Assembly: GCF_001625215.2 (NCBI RefSeq)
Contig: NC_030381.2
Span: 53,121,214 to 53,185,213, forward strand
DNA from: Daucus carota subsp. sativus
Taxonomy: Eukaryota; Streptophyta; Magnoliopsida; Apiales; Apiaceae
Length of the DNA: 64,000 nucleotides
Direction: 5' to 3'
The first letter of the stretch is position 1. Every line of letters begins with the position of its first letter. The notes under the pieces were generated by a model. The model was given only the letters and a program-made list of their open reading frames with translations. It was not told the DNA's origin and ran no database searches. Positions 22,619 to 37,102 of the stretch are shown here, piece by piece. A program made the position numbers and the translations under genes.

Positions 22619-25600
22619 ATGAAACGCTGTGTATATATCAATGACGACGATGACTTATCACATGATCTTTATTGCGATAATCGCATATCTAATACTAAGT
22701 ATACATTGCTGAATTTTCTTCCAAAGAATCTATGGGAACAATTTAGGTAAGTTTGGGTTTCTTTGATTTGCCTTGCGACTCTTGAAAATAATTATGGACT
22801 CCTACTGTTTTTCATTTAAGACTGTGTCATGAGTAAAGTATTACAGATTGCAATAGATAGCTTAAAAATCCCGTGCTGAGAGGATGAGATATTGGTTTAC
22901 TAGGTCGGTCCATCTCATTAGATAATCATGTACAACATTTAATTGGATTCCTAGAGAAAATGTCTTGTTGAATTCTAGAAATTTAGCCAAGTGATAAGCT
23001 TGAATTCCACTCATTCTGCTAGTGCACATGTTGAAATTTTGATTTAGTATGTCATGCAGTTGCAGTCTTGCAGACCCTTAAAACTTTACTCTAGCAGATG
23101 TTCACAATAATTGAATTGAAAGAACTAGGGAGTAAATTACATTCTTAAAAGTTGTATATTACCGCCTGTGCTTTAAGTATGTTTTCTTAACATATATTAC
23201 GTCTCCCATTCGTACATGTATAAGAGGAAGATTTTTTGTGTTCTTGGTTTTACTTCCTTTTAACTTATCTACACTGCTGTTCCTCAGCCGATTTATGAAC
23301 CAGTACTTTCTGTTGATTGCTTGCCTTCAACTCTGGCCACTCATAACACCTGTAAATCCTGCAAGTACATGGGGGCCACTCCTATTCATCTTTGCTGTCT
23401 CAGCATCAAAAGAGGCTTGGGATGATTATTATAGATATCTATCAGATAAGAAAGCTAATGAGAAGCAAGTGTGGGTTGTAAAGAAGGGAGTCAAAAAGCA
23501 TGTATGTTAGTTCATATTATATAAGTTTTACTCTTGTCTTGTGTGTTATTTGTATTCATGTTTTTTTCTGGAATTGAAACATAGCAAGGTCTCTAGCATG
23601 GAAGGTACATATTCTTGAAGCATGTCTTTATTTTCTGCATTCAGTGCCATAGAATTTCATATTCTTGCAATAATGCTAATTGTGCCAATAAAATATGAAT
23701 GCAATATATAAATATTAAATAAAAAGTTTTCGTGAAGATCTACTGTATGTCTGTTTCATGATGTAAAGAATATCATATTAAAGTGATAGTGTGATCACCT
23801 AAAGTAACTATCGTTACTTTAAGAATTACGATTGAGCTACTAATAAGCAGACAAGATATGTTAAAGAATCAAAATGTCTATAAATTTTAAAAGTAGAATT
23901 TGATCCAGTTGAGGAGCGACTCTTAATCTAGAAGCAACATGACCGTACGTTGTACAACAAATATATTAAGAAAATGGATGGTGGATTCCCGTTAGATGGA
24001 ATTACAAAAAGGGCATATTATTACTGGAGATGCAGCTTTACACCCAGTGGACTAGTCCAGTATATATCTTAATATCTACCTAATGCAATTTATTAAGTGA
24101 CAGTAATTGGATGATCTACAAGCATTGAACATTCTTTCATTGTATCTGACCAGATTGATGGCTTTATTTTGACACAACTGTTTTTTTTTTCTCTCTTTTA
24201 TGAAGTTTATGAGGAATTTAAGTTCATTCTTCTCACAAAAGGCATCTCTTGTTTTTCTTAGGCTAGAAACTGAACATTGCAAGATCTATGCTAAGCATAT
24301 GAATTACTTGCCGGACTTCTAAGAAAGCTGTTGTATAGACTTGCATGTGGTGGTAGAAGATTCCCTATAACATTTGTGCAACATAACAAAGTATTCACAA
24401 AGCATATTTAATTGACGATAAGATTCTGGATATTAATGGCCCAGAGAAATCTAGTTGGTCAGTTGCTGGTTGTTTCATTTGCGCCTTTTAGATACCTTTT
24501 GTGCCCTTATAAGTTATTCAGTTGGTCTGGGATCATCTTTTAATTTACTTTGTTCGGCGCACCATTGTGTCTCACCATAACATTCAAATCAGTAATTGAT
24601 GAATTCCATTTGCAGATTCAAGCACAGGACATTCACGTTGGTAACCTAGTCTGGCTTCGCGAAAATGATGAAGTGCCATGTGATCTTGTGCTGATTGGTA
24701 CTTCTGAACCACAAGGTCAATGCCATGTAGAGGTTAATTCTCAATTCATGCTAGAAAATCTTCTGTATAAAAATCAGTCTGATATAATCATTTTTTTAAG
24801 ATGAGCTTAGAAGATTCCATTTTTTTATGATTGGTTTCCCTTGCTTTTCATTATCATTCCAAAAGTTGAAAATGACGCAAGGAAGAACTCTAGCATCCTG
24901 AGGTATTTTCTTATAGGGATTAGACTGACTGGTAAAGGATTAACTTAAACACAATCATCATTTTCTTAAGAGGTTGCAAATATTGCTTAGAGTTTAGATT
25001 CTCACTGATGTATGCTTTCCAGGTTTTTTTTTTTTTTTAATTAATTCATGAAACTATCAGTTCAAACTGCTAATGAAACTCTTGGCTGCACAATGGTGAT
25101 GCTGGAAATGTTAAAGGTTATGGTTTCTTAGATATGAATTTATACATTTTGGAGGCATAGAGCTCTTATAATATCTTACAACTCTTACCCTTATATGGTG
25201 TGAACATATGGAAACCATAATATATTTTTCACTTCTGTAATTTATGCTGTTTTAGCGAACAGGATTGCAATTTTGTTTGCAACTGTTTTGTAAACGGCAA
25301 GATCTTTTGGATGCACGATTAGTAGTTACTAAAATAAGAATCATTGATTTACATATGTGAATGCAACATATAGATTTTATTTATCATATCACGATCCTTG
25401 CAGACATCTGCTTTAGACGGTGAAACTGATCTTAAAACACGAGTAATACCTCCTGCTTGCGCAGGAATAGAGCTCGAGTTGTTGCACAAAATCAAGGCAA
25501 GATCTCATTTTACTCTCGATTTACGAAAGGCTCAAAATTCAGTAGAAATAGCTACTGATGTTAAACTTTGTCCACAGGGTGTGATCGAGTGCCCACATCC

Positions 25601-28600
25601 AGATAAAGACATTCGAAGATTTGATGCAAATATGCGGCTGTTCCCTCCATTTCTTGATAATGACGTGTGTCCTCTAACCATAAAAAACACTATCCTGCAA
25701 TCATGTTACCTGCGAAATACTGAGTGGGTCTGTGGAGTTGCTGTCTATGCAGGCAAGTTTTATTTTAGTAGGGTCAATAAAAAATACTCAGATATTGAAA
25801 TAAAAGAGGGCGATAAACGTAGGTGGATCTGGAAATGAAAGACTTTGTAGTTCGTCAATATAATAACTCTTGTGGATTATGTTTATTAGCTAAGCAAGAG
25901 TAAAATACTTATGGTTGCCGTTACTTTCTTTGTGACAAATGCTGTCATCCCGTCGTGGCATGAAGTCCTTTGTTCTCTTGTGACATTCTTAAGCTGGTGA
26001 ATAGGATCTCTGTGCATGACAGTATGCTAGCAGCTATAATTTCTTCATTTGTTTAATTTAATCCTGCTTATGTGCCTTTCACGTAAATTTATCGTACAGT
26101 TTCAGTGTAATTAGCCTGTATGAGAGAATGATGTGGAGTTCTCTTTGTTTAGGCAATGAAACGAAATTGGGGATGAGTAGGGGTGTTCCAGAACCAAAGC
26201 TTACAGCTGTGGATGCGATGATTGACAAGTTGACTGGAGCAATTTTTGTTTTTCAAATAGTGGTTGTAATTGTTCTGGGCATAGCTGGGAATATCTGGAA
26301 GGAAACAGAAGCTAGAAAGGTTTGTCTGTATGATTTTTTGATATGTTTGAAGAAATATTGTGTACTATTGTACCCTTATTTCACCTTAGACTCTGGTTAA
26401 TTTGTATATATCTATCCTAGGGGGCATCTTCATATGTTTAAAGTTTGTCTTCTAATGAGTTAACTAGATTAACTGTCTTCACCTATATATTTAAGACCTA
26501 TAAATGATTGTTTTCTTTTACCTTGATAATAGTTTACACTCTCCTGTACTGTATTTTTTAATCACGAGTTGGTTTTTATTGTGCAGCAATGGTATGTTCT
26601 TTATCCAAATGCAGGTCCGTGGTATGAATTGTTGGTCATCCCGCTACGGTTTGAGCTGCTTTGTTCCATTATGATACCTATATCCATAAAGGTGATTATC
26701 TGCATATAAACTTTATATGATACACTTTTATGGCATGGCTGATGTAGAAGTAACCAACAACAATGTATTTAAGGGAAAATATTAGGGTTTGGTTTAGAAA
26801 CTGCAGAGACAGAAATATAAAGATTGTAGTTATGCCATATAAATATTTGTGTTAGCATTAACTTGTTAATTCAATTTTAAAGTCACAATATTCCCAGTTA
26901 ATTCTGAAATTATAGGTAATACTTGCGAATTTTTTAAATTATAAGATCAGTTTGATTATAGGTTTTAAGGTTTGTATTAAACATTTAATCTGGAGTCCTT
27001 CGCGGCTACGCCAATGACGTAGAGTATTTAACTATTTATACAATTGACTCTGTACTTCTATTAGGTACCATGGCGTGCCGCCTACCACTGAAAAGGCCTT
27101 TTTTTAGCTACCTATTAAGAGTGATGTGTGTAAAATTTTCCCCTCTAATATGTATATTTTGCTTTTCACTTTTTCCACTGACCAAATGTTTATAAAATTA
27201 TGCGATTATATTATTTGACATTTTTTCTTGTCTATGAACACACATACTTTTTATTAGTCATCATTGCTGTGTTTTTGGATGGTGAGGATGTTTTGTTCTT
27301 AAATATTATGATCTGCTATCTCAGGTGTCCTTGGATCTGGTAAAAAGCACATATGCAAAATTTATAGATTGGGACCATGAGATGGTTGACATCAAAACAG
27401 GCACTCCATCTCTTGCTGCCAAGTAAGAAATGCAAAGGTCTTCAATAACTTTATTTGTATAGACATGATTGAGTACTTCTGTAATATTCATTTGCTTGTA
27501 TGTGGCAGTACAGCAATAAGTGAGGACCTGGGGCAAGTTGAGTATATATTGACAGATAAAACTGGAACGCTTACCGAAAACCAAATGATTTTTAAAAGAT
27601 GTTGTATTTCTGGAACTTTCTATGGGAATGAGAATGGGGATGCTTTAAAAGGTTTGTTTTTCTTCGTAAGGTGCTTTTCTAGTTGCAAGTCTGCGGCTTG
27701 CTTATTTTATATTTCCCAACAGTGGAGCGTCATTTTATGCTTGTGCTGTTTTGTTGGACCATTTTTTTTTAAAATTACGATCGTTACAATGTTTGAGAGA
27801 TGGAACAAATTGGATCATCATTTTATCTCTTGTTATACAGTAAGTTAACAAATGAACACCAAATTGACTTGAAATTGTCATATTTATTACACCCAGTTTG
27901 TTGTTACTTTAATTTGACCAAGTACGAACAACATTAGTAGCTTCGTCATGTGTATTTTTAGCTCTGTTTGGTGTACTCCTCATTCCCTACTTTTGTTAAA
28001 CACTTAAACTGCCAAAAGGATGTTTCAGTTATGCTATATGTTGCAGATGCTAAGCTTCTCAATGCTGTTTCGGATGGTTCTCCTGATGTCATCCGATTTC
28101 TTACAGTGATGTCAATCTGTAACACAGTGATACCCTTGCACAGGTTATTTTAGCAAAAATTTACTACGAAATCCTTCCGAAAGCAGGAATATGATTCCCG
28201 CCTTCTTCTTCCATCCTCTTCTGCTGTAATACCATGTTAATTATATATAATTTGTGCATTTTCCATAGCAAAGATGGAGTGTTGTCATACAAGGCACAGT
28301 CACAGGATGAGGAAGCTCTTGTTCGTGCTGCTGCCCAGTTGCATCTGGTTTTTGTCAAGAAGAATGCGAATATTCTTGGTAATTTGGTATCCAATGATGC
28401 AGAAAATATGCTTATCTTTCTGCATGTTACAATAAAATCTTTGTGCTTGTGTATTGATCTAATTATGTTATATTGATGACACATGAATGGTCCCCTGTGT
28501 TTTGTTTTTGACAGAGATAAATTTCAATGCTTCCTTGCTACAATATGAATTGCTGGACACCCTGGAATTCACTTCTGATAGGAAAAAAATGTCAATCGTG

Positions 28601-31600
28601 GTTAGAGACTGTCAAAGTGGGAAAATTTTCCTTTTGTCCAAAGGAGCAGACGAATCTATTCTTCCTTGTGCATGCACTGGTAATACACAAATTAAGTAAC
28701 AACTCTATTGTAAAGTTCCCTTTGTGCAGAATATTTGCTACTTGTTTCTTGCCTGAACAAATGGTATGCAAATAATCTGCTTTTTAGTTATTTGTTCGAC
28801 AAAGTAGTTCCCTTTGTGGAATATCATAAGGTTTGATACCCAACTACTCGCTAGTCGCTACTAATAATTTTGTGGAAGATGTTGGATGTAAAGAATATCC
28901 AGGCTTCAACTTTGAGTTGGAGTTCAGAAAGTTTTGTAGTTAAGTTAATTATTTCCTGTATAGTAGAGGCTTAGTATTCAGATGTCACTCGGAACACTTG
29001 TTTTGGTAATGAGCAGTGTGGACGCTACTATAAGCAATCATACTTAGTTCTATATTTTATCAATGTGCTGTCTGCTTGATGCTTGATATAAACTGTTTCT
29101 TTTCCCTTGATGTTTGGATGATTTTCTGTAGTAGACATGTTAACACTAACAGCTTGACATTGCTCCTGAAAATTTTCAGGACAACAAATAAGAACCTTCT
29201 CCGAAGCTGTAGAACAATATGCTCAATTGGGTCTGAGGACATTATGTGTGGCTTGGCGTGAATTACCAGAGTATATATATGAAGAGTGGTCATTGACATT
29301 TAAAGAGGCTAATAGCACACTGGTTGATAGAGAGGTATAATATAGTCCTGTAATATATTTTATATAAACAGCTTCAATACTCATTATAATCTGTTCTTGG
29401 GTGTGACAAAATTAGGGTTATGTCTCTATCCTTCTGAGCATATAATTTTTTACTGATTTTGGTCTCTACTTCATATTAATCTGTTTCCAGTGGAGAGTGT
29501 CTGAGGTTTGCCAGAGACTAGAGGTAGACCTGGATATTCTTGGGGTTGCTGCTATAGAGGATCGTCTTCAGGTGATTTTTTTTCTTTTAAGTCTTTTAAG
29601 TTATGTACTGATTTTTTTACTTAAAGAAACTTGAGACTCTCTTGCCCTGGTTTTGTACAATTATACAGGATGGTGTACCTGAAACAATCGAAACGCTTCG
29701 AAAAGCAGGGATAAACTTTTGGATGCTAACTGGAGACAAGCAAAATACAGCCATACAAATTGCTCTATCATGCAATTTTGTTTCTCCTGGTAGATAGACA
29801 TATATTTTCATCCTTCCTTTATCTTGTAATTTCTTGTACACATTGTAAATGGTCCTATATTTCCCTTGCAAAGAAGTGTTGCTACATATACGAACCCTAA
29901 AAACCTCTTCGATTGTTAGGTTCGCTTCTGTGATTTGATCCTTCAGATGCAGACAGCTGTATAGATTTACAGATTTTGTTCTGTCCCTTTTTGCGCTGCT
30001 TGTTGTGGACTTGCAATGGAAGTGAAAGACATAGTTCATAAGATTTAGTACAAAGTTATAAGTTTTAGTGGATAGGAGCTCGAACCATATCTGTCATTTG
30101 ACTTGTATATTGTTCCTTTTAAAGGTATATTCAGTGTAAACCAGCTGTAAGGACATGAGGACCATGACCCTTAAAATCCTAATATGTGCGGAATATCTTG
30201 AAGCTATTGTGTACCTTGAATCTTGATAACTTTTACTTGGTAATTGCTTATTTTTGCACACTTGTCGACACTTGACAGAACCCAAAGGCCAGCTTCTGCT
30301 TATTAATGGCAAAACAGAAGATGAGGTATGTCGAAGTCTAGAGAGAGTTCTCCTCACAATGCGAATAACAAACTCAGAAGCCAAGGTGAGAGTTTAGTAC
30401 TAGCTTTACGTTTACTGCCAAAAATGTAGCTCGTCAATTCCTTCACTTGAATAACAGCTATGTTTTATTTGGAATTAATTGCTGAGTCAATGATTAATTT
30501 TCAGGAGAATAATGCTATCATCATTATCATTCTGCTAATAGATGCATTAATTTGGAATCTTAATTCCTTTTTTTTTTTCTTTTTAAAATTAAATAGAAAG
30601 AAAGTATTCTGGTGTAGTCTTTGGTCTTTTGATATCTTATTGATTGTATGCATAGTTCCTTAGGGAGTTAGGGATGGTACCTGAATAGGCAGTATCTCGC
30701 CAGTAAAAACTCTATGGTCGTCCGGATTATGAAGCAAGAAATTTTCAAATTTTCTCAACTTAAGTTATTTTTCCTATGTCTCCTTTAAATGACTTTTGGG
30801 GTGTGCCCTCCAAGTCAAACTACCACACCTGGACACAGCTTCACAGAGAACAAATGATTAATGAACTGTATATTACCCTGCCTTCATGGAATATCTTAAC
30901 AAGCTTGTTCATTCATTTTGAAGATGTTTTAAGTTGACGAAGTTTAGTGAAAATGAAAAACTTGCACTAACCAAATCCTTGCCAATGGGATGAGAAGACG
31001 GGCGGTTTTACTAGAATTAGTTTGCACTATCCTTATACTTGGGTGCTAAAATCTTGGTTATGGTGATTTCGATCTCCTGTAATATTATATAAAATATATT
31101 CTATCAAGAGTGTGGTGTTAATTACAACTTTTTACTATTTTCTGTTATTTCGTTATAAAATTGCTTTCATCTTGTTCAATAGCTGAACGCAATTCCTTAT
31201 AACAGGATGTGGCTTTTGTTATTGATGGCTGGGCTCTTGAAATTGCACTAAAGTATCACCGAAAAGCATTTACAGAATTATCAATTTTGTCCAGGACAGC
31301 TATATGTTGTCGTGTTACACCATCTCAAAAGGCACAGGTGCGCTATAAAGAGTAGTTACTGTTTTAAAAAGGAATATCTTGTATGTGCATACTGACCTAA
31401 GATACACCAGAATTTTACATGATTTTATATTTTATCTTACCTTTTCAATTATTAGATCTCCGTGTCACAGTTATCCCTTAAAAAAATTCTCTAGATGAGG
31501 TACTCTACGTCTTTCAGCAGCAATATCTGTATATGATACTCAATTTTAAGATGTCAACAATGTGTAGTATTTTTTGTCACGGTTTGATCTTCTATTTAAG

Positions 31601-32909
31601 AATTAATGATTTTTTAGGAAACTTTCTCAGTTCTTGGAAAGCCTCAAGTACCCATGTAATAGTATCACATGGTACTGTTCTAAAGTGCGTGTTTATGCAG
31701 TTCATGTGTCTCCCTTGTTTAGTTACTAATTGTTCATTATAATTTGAACCTACCAAGATAGAATCATTTTTTTTTTTTGAAACGCAAGATAGAATCAGAT
31801 TTAATATTGGAACGTTAGTCACTCGTAAAAATTTTTAATGAGCTTATTCTGAAATCTCATTAAAATGTAGGGCATGCTACCTAACTTCCTTGATCTTAAT
31901 AATGTTTGATATTCCCAATTATATAAATAGTAATATTTATTTATGACAATTATATTGATAATAATATTTATTTATGACAATTCACATAGTACTGATAACA
32001 GTAGTGATGAAAGCTTATTTTCATGTCATTGTTGCTGCAATATTGTTTTGTCTTCTCTGCACTTATACATGCGTATATATATGTTAATTAAGTCAACTTT
32101 CCTTGGTTCTCCGCTGATATTGCATTATGTAATTAGCTTGTGGGGCTCCTAAAATCATGCGACTATCGAACCTTGGCTATTGGTGATGGGGGGAATGATG
32201 TAAGGATGATACAACAAGCTGATATTGGGGTTGGCATTAGTGGAAGAGAGGGATTGCAAGCTGCAAGAGCAGCTGATTATAGCATTGGAAGTAAGTTCTC
32301 TAAGCATCGATATATGTGTGTTCCATTTATTTATGTGCCTTTTTTCTTACAATATATACATACGTATATATATATATATATGTGTGCTTTTTTAGAGTTG
32401 AATGTTAAAAGCAACAAAGCTACAAACTTTATCGTTCCATCTAGTCTGGTGGAATGGATGTGAGAATTGAAATGAAGAATATGATGAAAGCTAGAGGTGG
32501 TAAAGGATGAGAAGACGTGCGAGTGCAGAAAATGTGTGTATAATATATATGTTACGGTTTACATGAGAAGAATTTTTTTTAATTTTTTTCTGCATAAACG
32601 TCAATACAATATTTGGAAATTACTTGCCTTGTCCCATATTTTCCAATCAAAGGAGGAATAAGTAGGTATACAAGGTCTTTAGTTGGTAATGGAGTCGCAA
32701 TGCATAAAGTTGAATTTGCCACCTCATTTACATTGGCTTGTGTTTTGATGTGCGAAATTAGAAATTCTTGGAGGTTACTGCAGAACATAATGGTTCCTTA
32801 AAAGTAACTTGCTCATACAAATACTGACTTCTTAGCATCTCTATTTTTGTCATTTAGGAACATTATTTTTCTTTTGATTTTAGAATGATTGCTGGTACCC
32901 TTGTGGTTT

Positions 32910-32940
<31 letters not shown>

Positions 32941-35635
32941 GAGGGATTGGGGGGGGGGGGGGGGGGGGTATAACCAAAGTTTTCAGTTTTTCACTTATAC
33001 TTGACCTGCATGATCTTATTTATTGATTTCTAATTTTCCTCTAAGCTCCAGCATTTTGACTTGGTGTACTTTCTTATTCTTATGTTTATTTAGGTTTATT
33101 CTTACCTAATTTGTGGCCTTAAACTTCTGTTCAGATTGTAAGATGAATGATCTTCCCTGTTGCAGAGTTCAGGTTTCTTAAAAGATTAATACTGGTCCAT
33201 GGACGATACTCTTATAATCGTACAGCTTTTCTGTCCCAGTATTCCTTCTACAAATCTCTACTGATATGCTTTATTCAGATCTTGTGAGTTCTAATAGATA
33301 ATCTTCTACGTTTTTTGTTTTGGCGGTTATCATTTGTTTTGTATGAATATACTAACATAAGACATTCAGTTTCTCGTTTGTTTCAGGTGTATCTGGGAGT
33401 AGCCTGTTCAATTCTGTCAGTTTGATGGCTTATAATGTTTTTTATACAAGCATTCCTGTTCTAGTTAGTGTGCTTGACAAAGATCTTAGTGAAAAAACTG
33501 TGATGCAACATCCTCAAATATTATTTTATTGTCAAGCAGGAAGGTTTGTTTTACCATTTTATAATAGTTAGTTTAAGATATTGTTACAATGTTGAAGAGG
33601 GGTCATTTACTGTTATAGCCTGTATGTTTCCAGCTAATTGTATAACTATATTGAAAATTATGTAACCAGGCTTTTGAATCCTAGTACTTTTGCTGGATGG
33701 TTTGGCCGGTCACTTTTCCACGTGAGTACTCTCCCTATTGTATATCTTTTACTAGAGCTCAGATACTACTCAGATAATTGAGAGCAGGTAGAATCATATG
33801 AAATTTGCAGTTAGAGTCTACAGAGCAAAAACAATTTCTTCTGGCCACTGATATTTGTATACTAGATCTTAATATTTTAGTCATATTGAAGACGAAGGTC
33901 AAGTTTATAATAAACTTGCTATATTAAGGTCCACGTTAAACTCTAGCTTCCAACATATGACACTTTGGTGGTATGCTAGTTATGTGGGGTCAGTACAAAG
34001 AGTTAACGCACAAAGCTTAAAAATAATTAAATGATATACATACATTAGTCATGCACCGCACTTGTACACATGCATTAAAAATTGTGTACTGTTGTCATTT
34101 TTCAGTCACGGTTTTGCAAGATTTATCAATGCTATAGTTCAAATACTGAGCTAATTTATATCTGTTACAATTTACAAGTTGCTTTGTAACACTTCTATAT
34201 TCTGGCATGCATTTGTATCAAATTGTAGTTTTTTTTTTTGTAGGAGTTGTGTAGTATTCTCGTTTGCTTTATAGTTTAAGTACTAATATAGAAGAAATGC
34301 AGGCAAGTGTTGTATTTTTAATTACTATCCATGCATATGCGAAAGAGAAAAGTGAGCTTGAGGAGGTCTCCATGGTGGCACTTTCTGGATGCATTTGGTT
34401 GCAGGCTTTTGTTGTTGCAGTAGAGACCAAGTAAGTTCCCCTCTTTATTTGCACTGTGGCTATAAGTCTGATCCTTCAAGTCTTTTACTCTATTAGGGCC
34501 TGTTAGCAATGTACTCGCATAGATATATATATGTGTGTGTGTGTTTTTGTGTGTGCTAAAACCACAAACCAGAATGAATATACACCCAATATTCTTGAAG
34601 ATGCCTAGAGGTTATGTGCTAGTATTCAGATTATGGTCATATACAAAGTTCCAATTATACTGACTTCTTGCTGATCGTTGAATTTATGACATTTATGCTT
34701 CGTAATGAAAATCCTTTCTGAATATTTAAAGATTATAATTGTTTATATATGTAGATCAAAATTACATCTCCTCTGACCATGGGGTTCTGTCTGATGCATG
34801 TAGTTCCTTCACTGTATTGCAACATCTTGCCATATGGGGAAACCTGCTTGGATTCTACATTATCAACTTCATTATTAGTGCTGTGCCATCAGCAGGGATG
34901 TACACAATAATGTTCCGCCTCTGTGGACAGCCATCCTACTGGATTACTATGTTTGTAAGTTTTCCTACAATATCATTCTTAATGCATTTTCCTTCAAGTA
35001 ACATAGCTCTTAAGGATTATCTTTTACGACCTACTAAATCTGGAACTTTTAATTTTTACTGATTTCTTTTAGTGGTGTTACTTCCTTTTCCTTTTTCCTC
35101 TTGTATAATTTGTGATAGCATCTATCAAAATGTCATCCAGTAGGTGACTGCTCTACGTTTTCGACTCACCCTTCTTTCTTGAAAACATTCTTGGGTGATT
35201 TTTAGTTGGTGGTGCTAACAAGTTGCGAGTCATCAATGACGAGCACCCTAATCTGTTATATGTATGCTGATGAATGACTGTTACAATGTTATGATCTTGC
35301 AGCTCATCGTTGTCGCAGGGATGGGTCCAGTTTTAGCACTGAAGTACTTCAGGTATACATATAGATCAAGTAAAATTAACATACTCCAACAAGCTGAACG
35401 TATGGGAGGGCCTATCTTGTCATTGGGTAGTGTAGAGAATCAACAAAAATCGCTGGAGAAAGATGTTTCTGCATTATCAATCTCTCAACCAAAGAGCAGA
35501 AGTTCGGTATATGAACCTCTTCTTTCAGATTCCCCATCTGCCACAAGACGATCAACTCATTTAGATTCCCCAACTGCCACAAGACGATCATTTGGAAACA
35601 CAGATTTCCGTCCAAGAAACCACAAGGACAACTGA
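22619..35635 (+). CDS. ALA2: P4-type ATPase, phospholipid flippase ALA2
   Basis: Pumps aminophospholipids, in Arabidopsis chiefly phosphatidylserine, to the cytosolic leaflet of endomembranes together with an ALIS beta subunit. The product is 1105 aa (Arabidopsis ALA2 is of nearly the same length), and near-identity to the remembered ALA2 sequence guided the model. Exons: 22619-22746, 23288-23501, 24616-24732, 25404-25496, 25578-25752, 26153-26319, 26587-26691, 27325-27422, 27509-27651, 28047-28143, 28269-28378, 28515-28679, 29180-29334, 29491-29571, 29669-29789, 30279-30385, 31206-31337, 32137-32290, 33166-33283, 33370-33543, 33670-33721, 34303-34430, 34804-34954, 35303-35635. All phases close. 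Motifs: actuator DGET (158-161), phosphorylated Asp382 in DKTGT, TGD (637-639) and GDGGND (752-757); no key residue is lost. Introns 4 and 5 begin with GC. The C-tail ([15 protein letters not shown]) resembles Arabidopsis ALA2 and carries a small internal repeat. Confidence 0.97.
25497..25577 (+). other. 81-nt GC-AG intron 4 of ALA2, open in frame
   Basis: Splice junctions AAG|GCAAGA and CCACAG|GGT. Its length is a multiple of three and it has no in-frame stop, so retention would add 27 residues after HKIK (residue 184) without breaking the protein. The family sequence joins HKIK directly to GVIECP, supporting removal. Confidence 0.85.
32906..32968 (+). repeat. GT microsatellite and two poly-G tracts in ALA2 intron 18
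   Basis: A GT run is followed by 18 G (32924-32941), AGGGATT, and 20 G (32949-32968), all on the sense strand of ALA2. It is capable in principle of G-quadruplex formation in DNA or pre-mRNA. Homopolymer length is error-prone in sequencing. Confidence 0.9.
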
Positions 35636-36531
35636 AATATACATAGCAATTAACCTGACATCAACCAACACAATTGTAGCGGAAACTCTGTTAAAGTAGA
35701 GTTATTTCTCTCGAGCTGACTATATTAGGTAAGTATATATATAAGGGAAAGCAAAGTTTTGAGGAGTTTGCTTGTATTAGCTTCTGCAATGTAATTCCAC
35801 AAATCTACAACAGCTAATTGTCTACTTGGGAGGGATATATAAGAGCGCTCATTTATTGAAGAACTTTTGTGTTATGTTCTATGCATGTTGGTAGCTGCTG
35901 TTGTTTTTAGTTTTGGCTTGTTCATTTTCCTATTATATTTTTAAGGGCTTTTTCCAAAAATACTCAAGTTACAGTTTTTCCCGAAAGTAATATGAAATTT
36001 AATTTTTTCTTCAACCAGTGCTACAATACAATTTGATTTTGTAATTTCGACCGTATTTTTGAGATAATTTTGAAAATATGAGTATTTTTATAAATTTTAT
36101 AGACGATTACATGAAATAAGAGTTAGTGTATTTGTTTTTGTTTTTGTTTTTTTGAAATAAGAGTTAGTGTATTTGTTAATTCCCATTTTTATGTCACTCT
36201 CTTATAGAGGTTTAAATTAAGATCAAATTGTACTTACTAATTACTATATTGAAATCGGAAAACTTATTAAATTCTACCGACTCATGTATTTATCGAATAC
36301 ATACAGAGAGATTCTAGAAATTGAGAACCGGATTAATCGGCGGAGTTAGTTGATCGGATGAATAGAAATTAATTGTAAGAATTAATCAGATCAAAGATCA
36401 GATTTTATAATATTTAATTTAATAATATTTCATATATTAGTTTAATTTATTAAATACATATTGGAAGTTTGCGGCAAAATTAGAGGTTTGGGGATGATTT
36501 AGAGTTTTGACCACTAGAATCCACTAATATA
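35636..36531. other. ALA2 3' region and intergenic DNA
   Basis: Probable 3' UTR to about 35.95 kb. It is followed by AT-rich DNA with a short direct repeat (GAAATAAGAGTTAGTGTATT at about 36114 and 36154). No gene seen. Confidence 0.5.
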
Positions 36532-36764
36532 AGTGTTTGGTAGTTAGCGGATTGAAATAGAAGTTTGGACCCAAAAAGCTAATTTTGAAAAAGCTACTTT
36601 GAGGAGTTTTCTGGGTTAGAAGTTTTGGTTAAAAAACTAATCAATCAGCTATTAACCAAACAGTTTTACGAGAAACAGCCAATTCAATCGGCTAGTCATA
36701 ATATTTATTTCAATCCTTTAGTCAAAACAGCTAATTAAATCCGCTAACAGCTAATCACCAAACA
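36532..36764. mobile_element. probable hAT-like MITE
   Basis: The left end AGTGTTTGGTAGTTAGCGG pairs imperfectly with the right end, which reads ATGTTTGGTGATTAGCTG when reverse-complemented, both leading into GCGGATT. The interior continues as a foldback around AACCAAACAGTTT. The target duplication was not resolved. Confidence 0.5.
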
Positions 36765-37102
36765 TGACCATTATTTATGATTCAAGAAAATTTATAATAA
36801 CTAATCAGATTTAAAAAGTCGAATTAGGATGACACTTTCGATTAATCGATCGAATCGTGATTTTTTTGAACAAAAAAAAATAGGACCAATGGCTTTGGCA
36901 CAAGTCAAAATTTATAGACTACATGCAGTTGGATATTTTGTTGAATGGTATAATGGTCTACAAGTAGAGATGGGAAACCAGTGGTTGAGAGCTGATGGCT
37001 TCGAAATACTCTCAAATTCTTCCTTGTTTTTCCTTCTCACCTCTTTTTCTTGTTTCTTATTGATGGGCACTTCTTTCATGCTTTCTTGCTTCATTCTACA
37101 CA

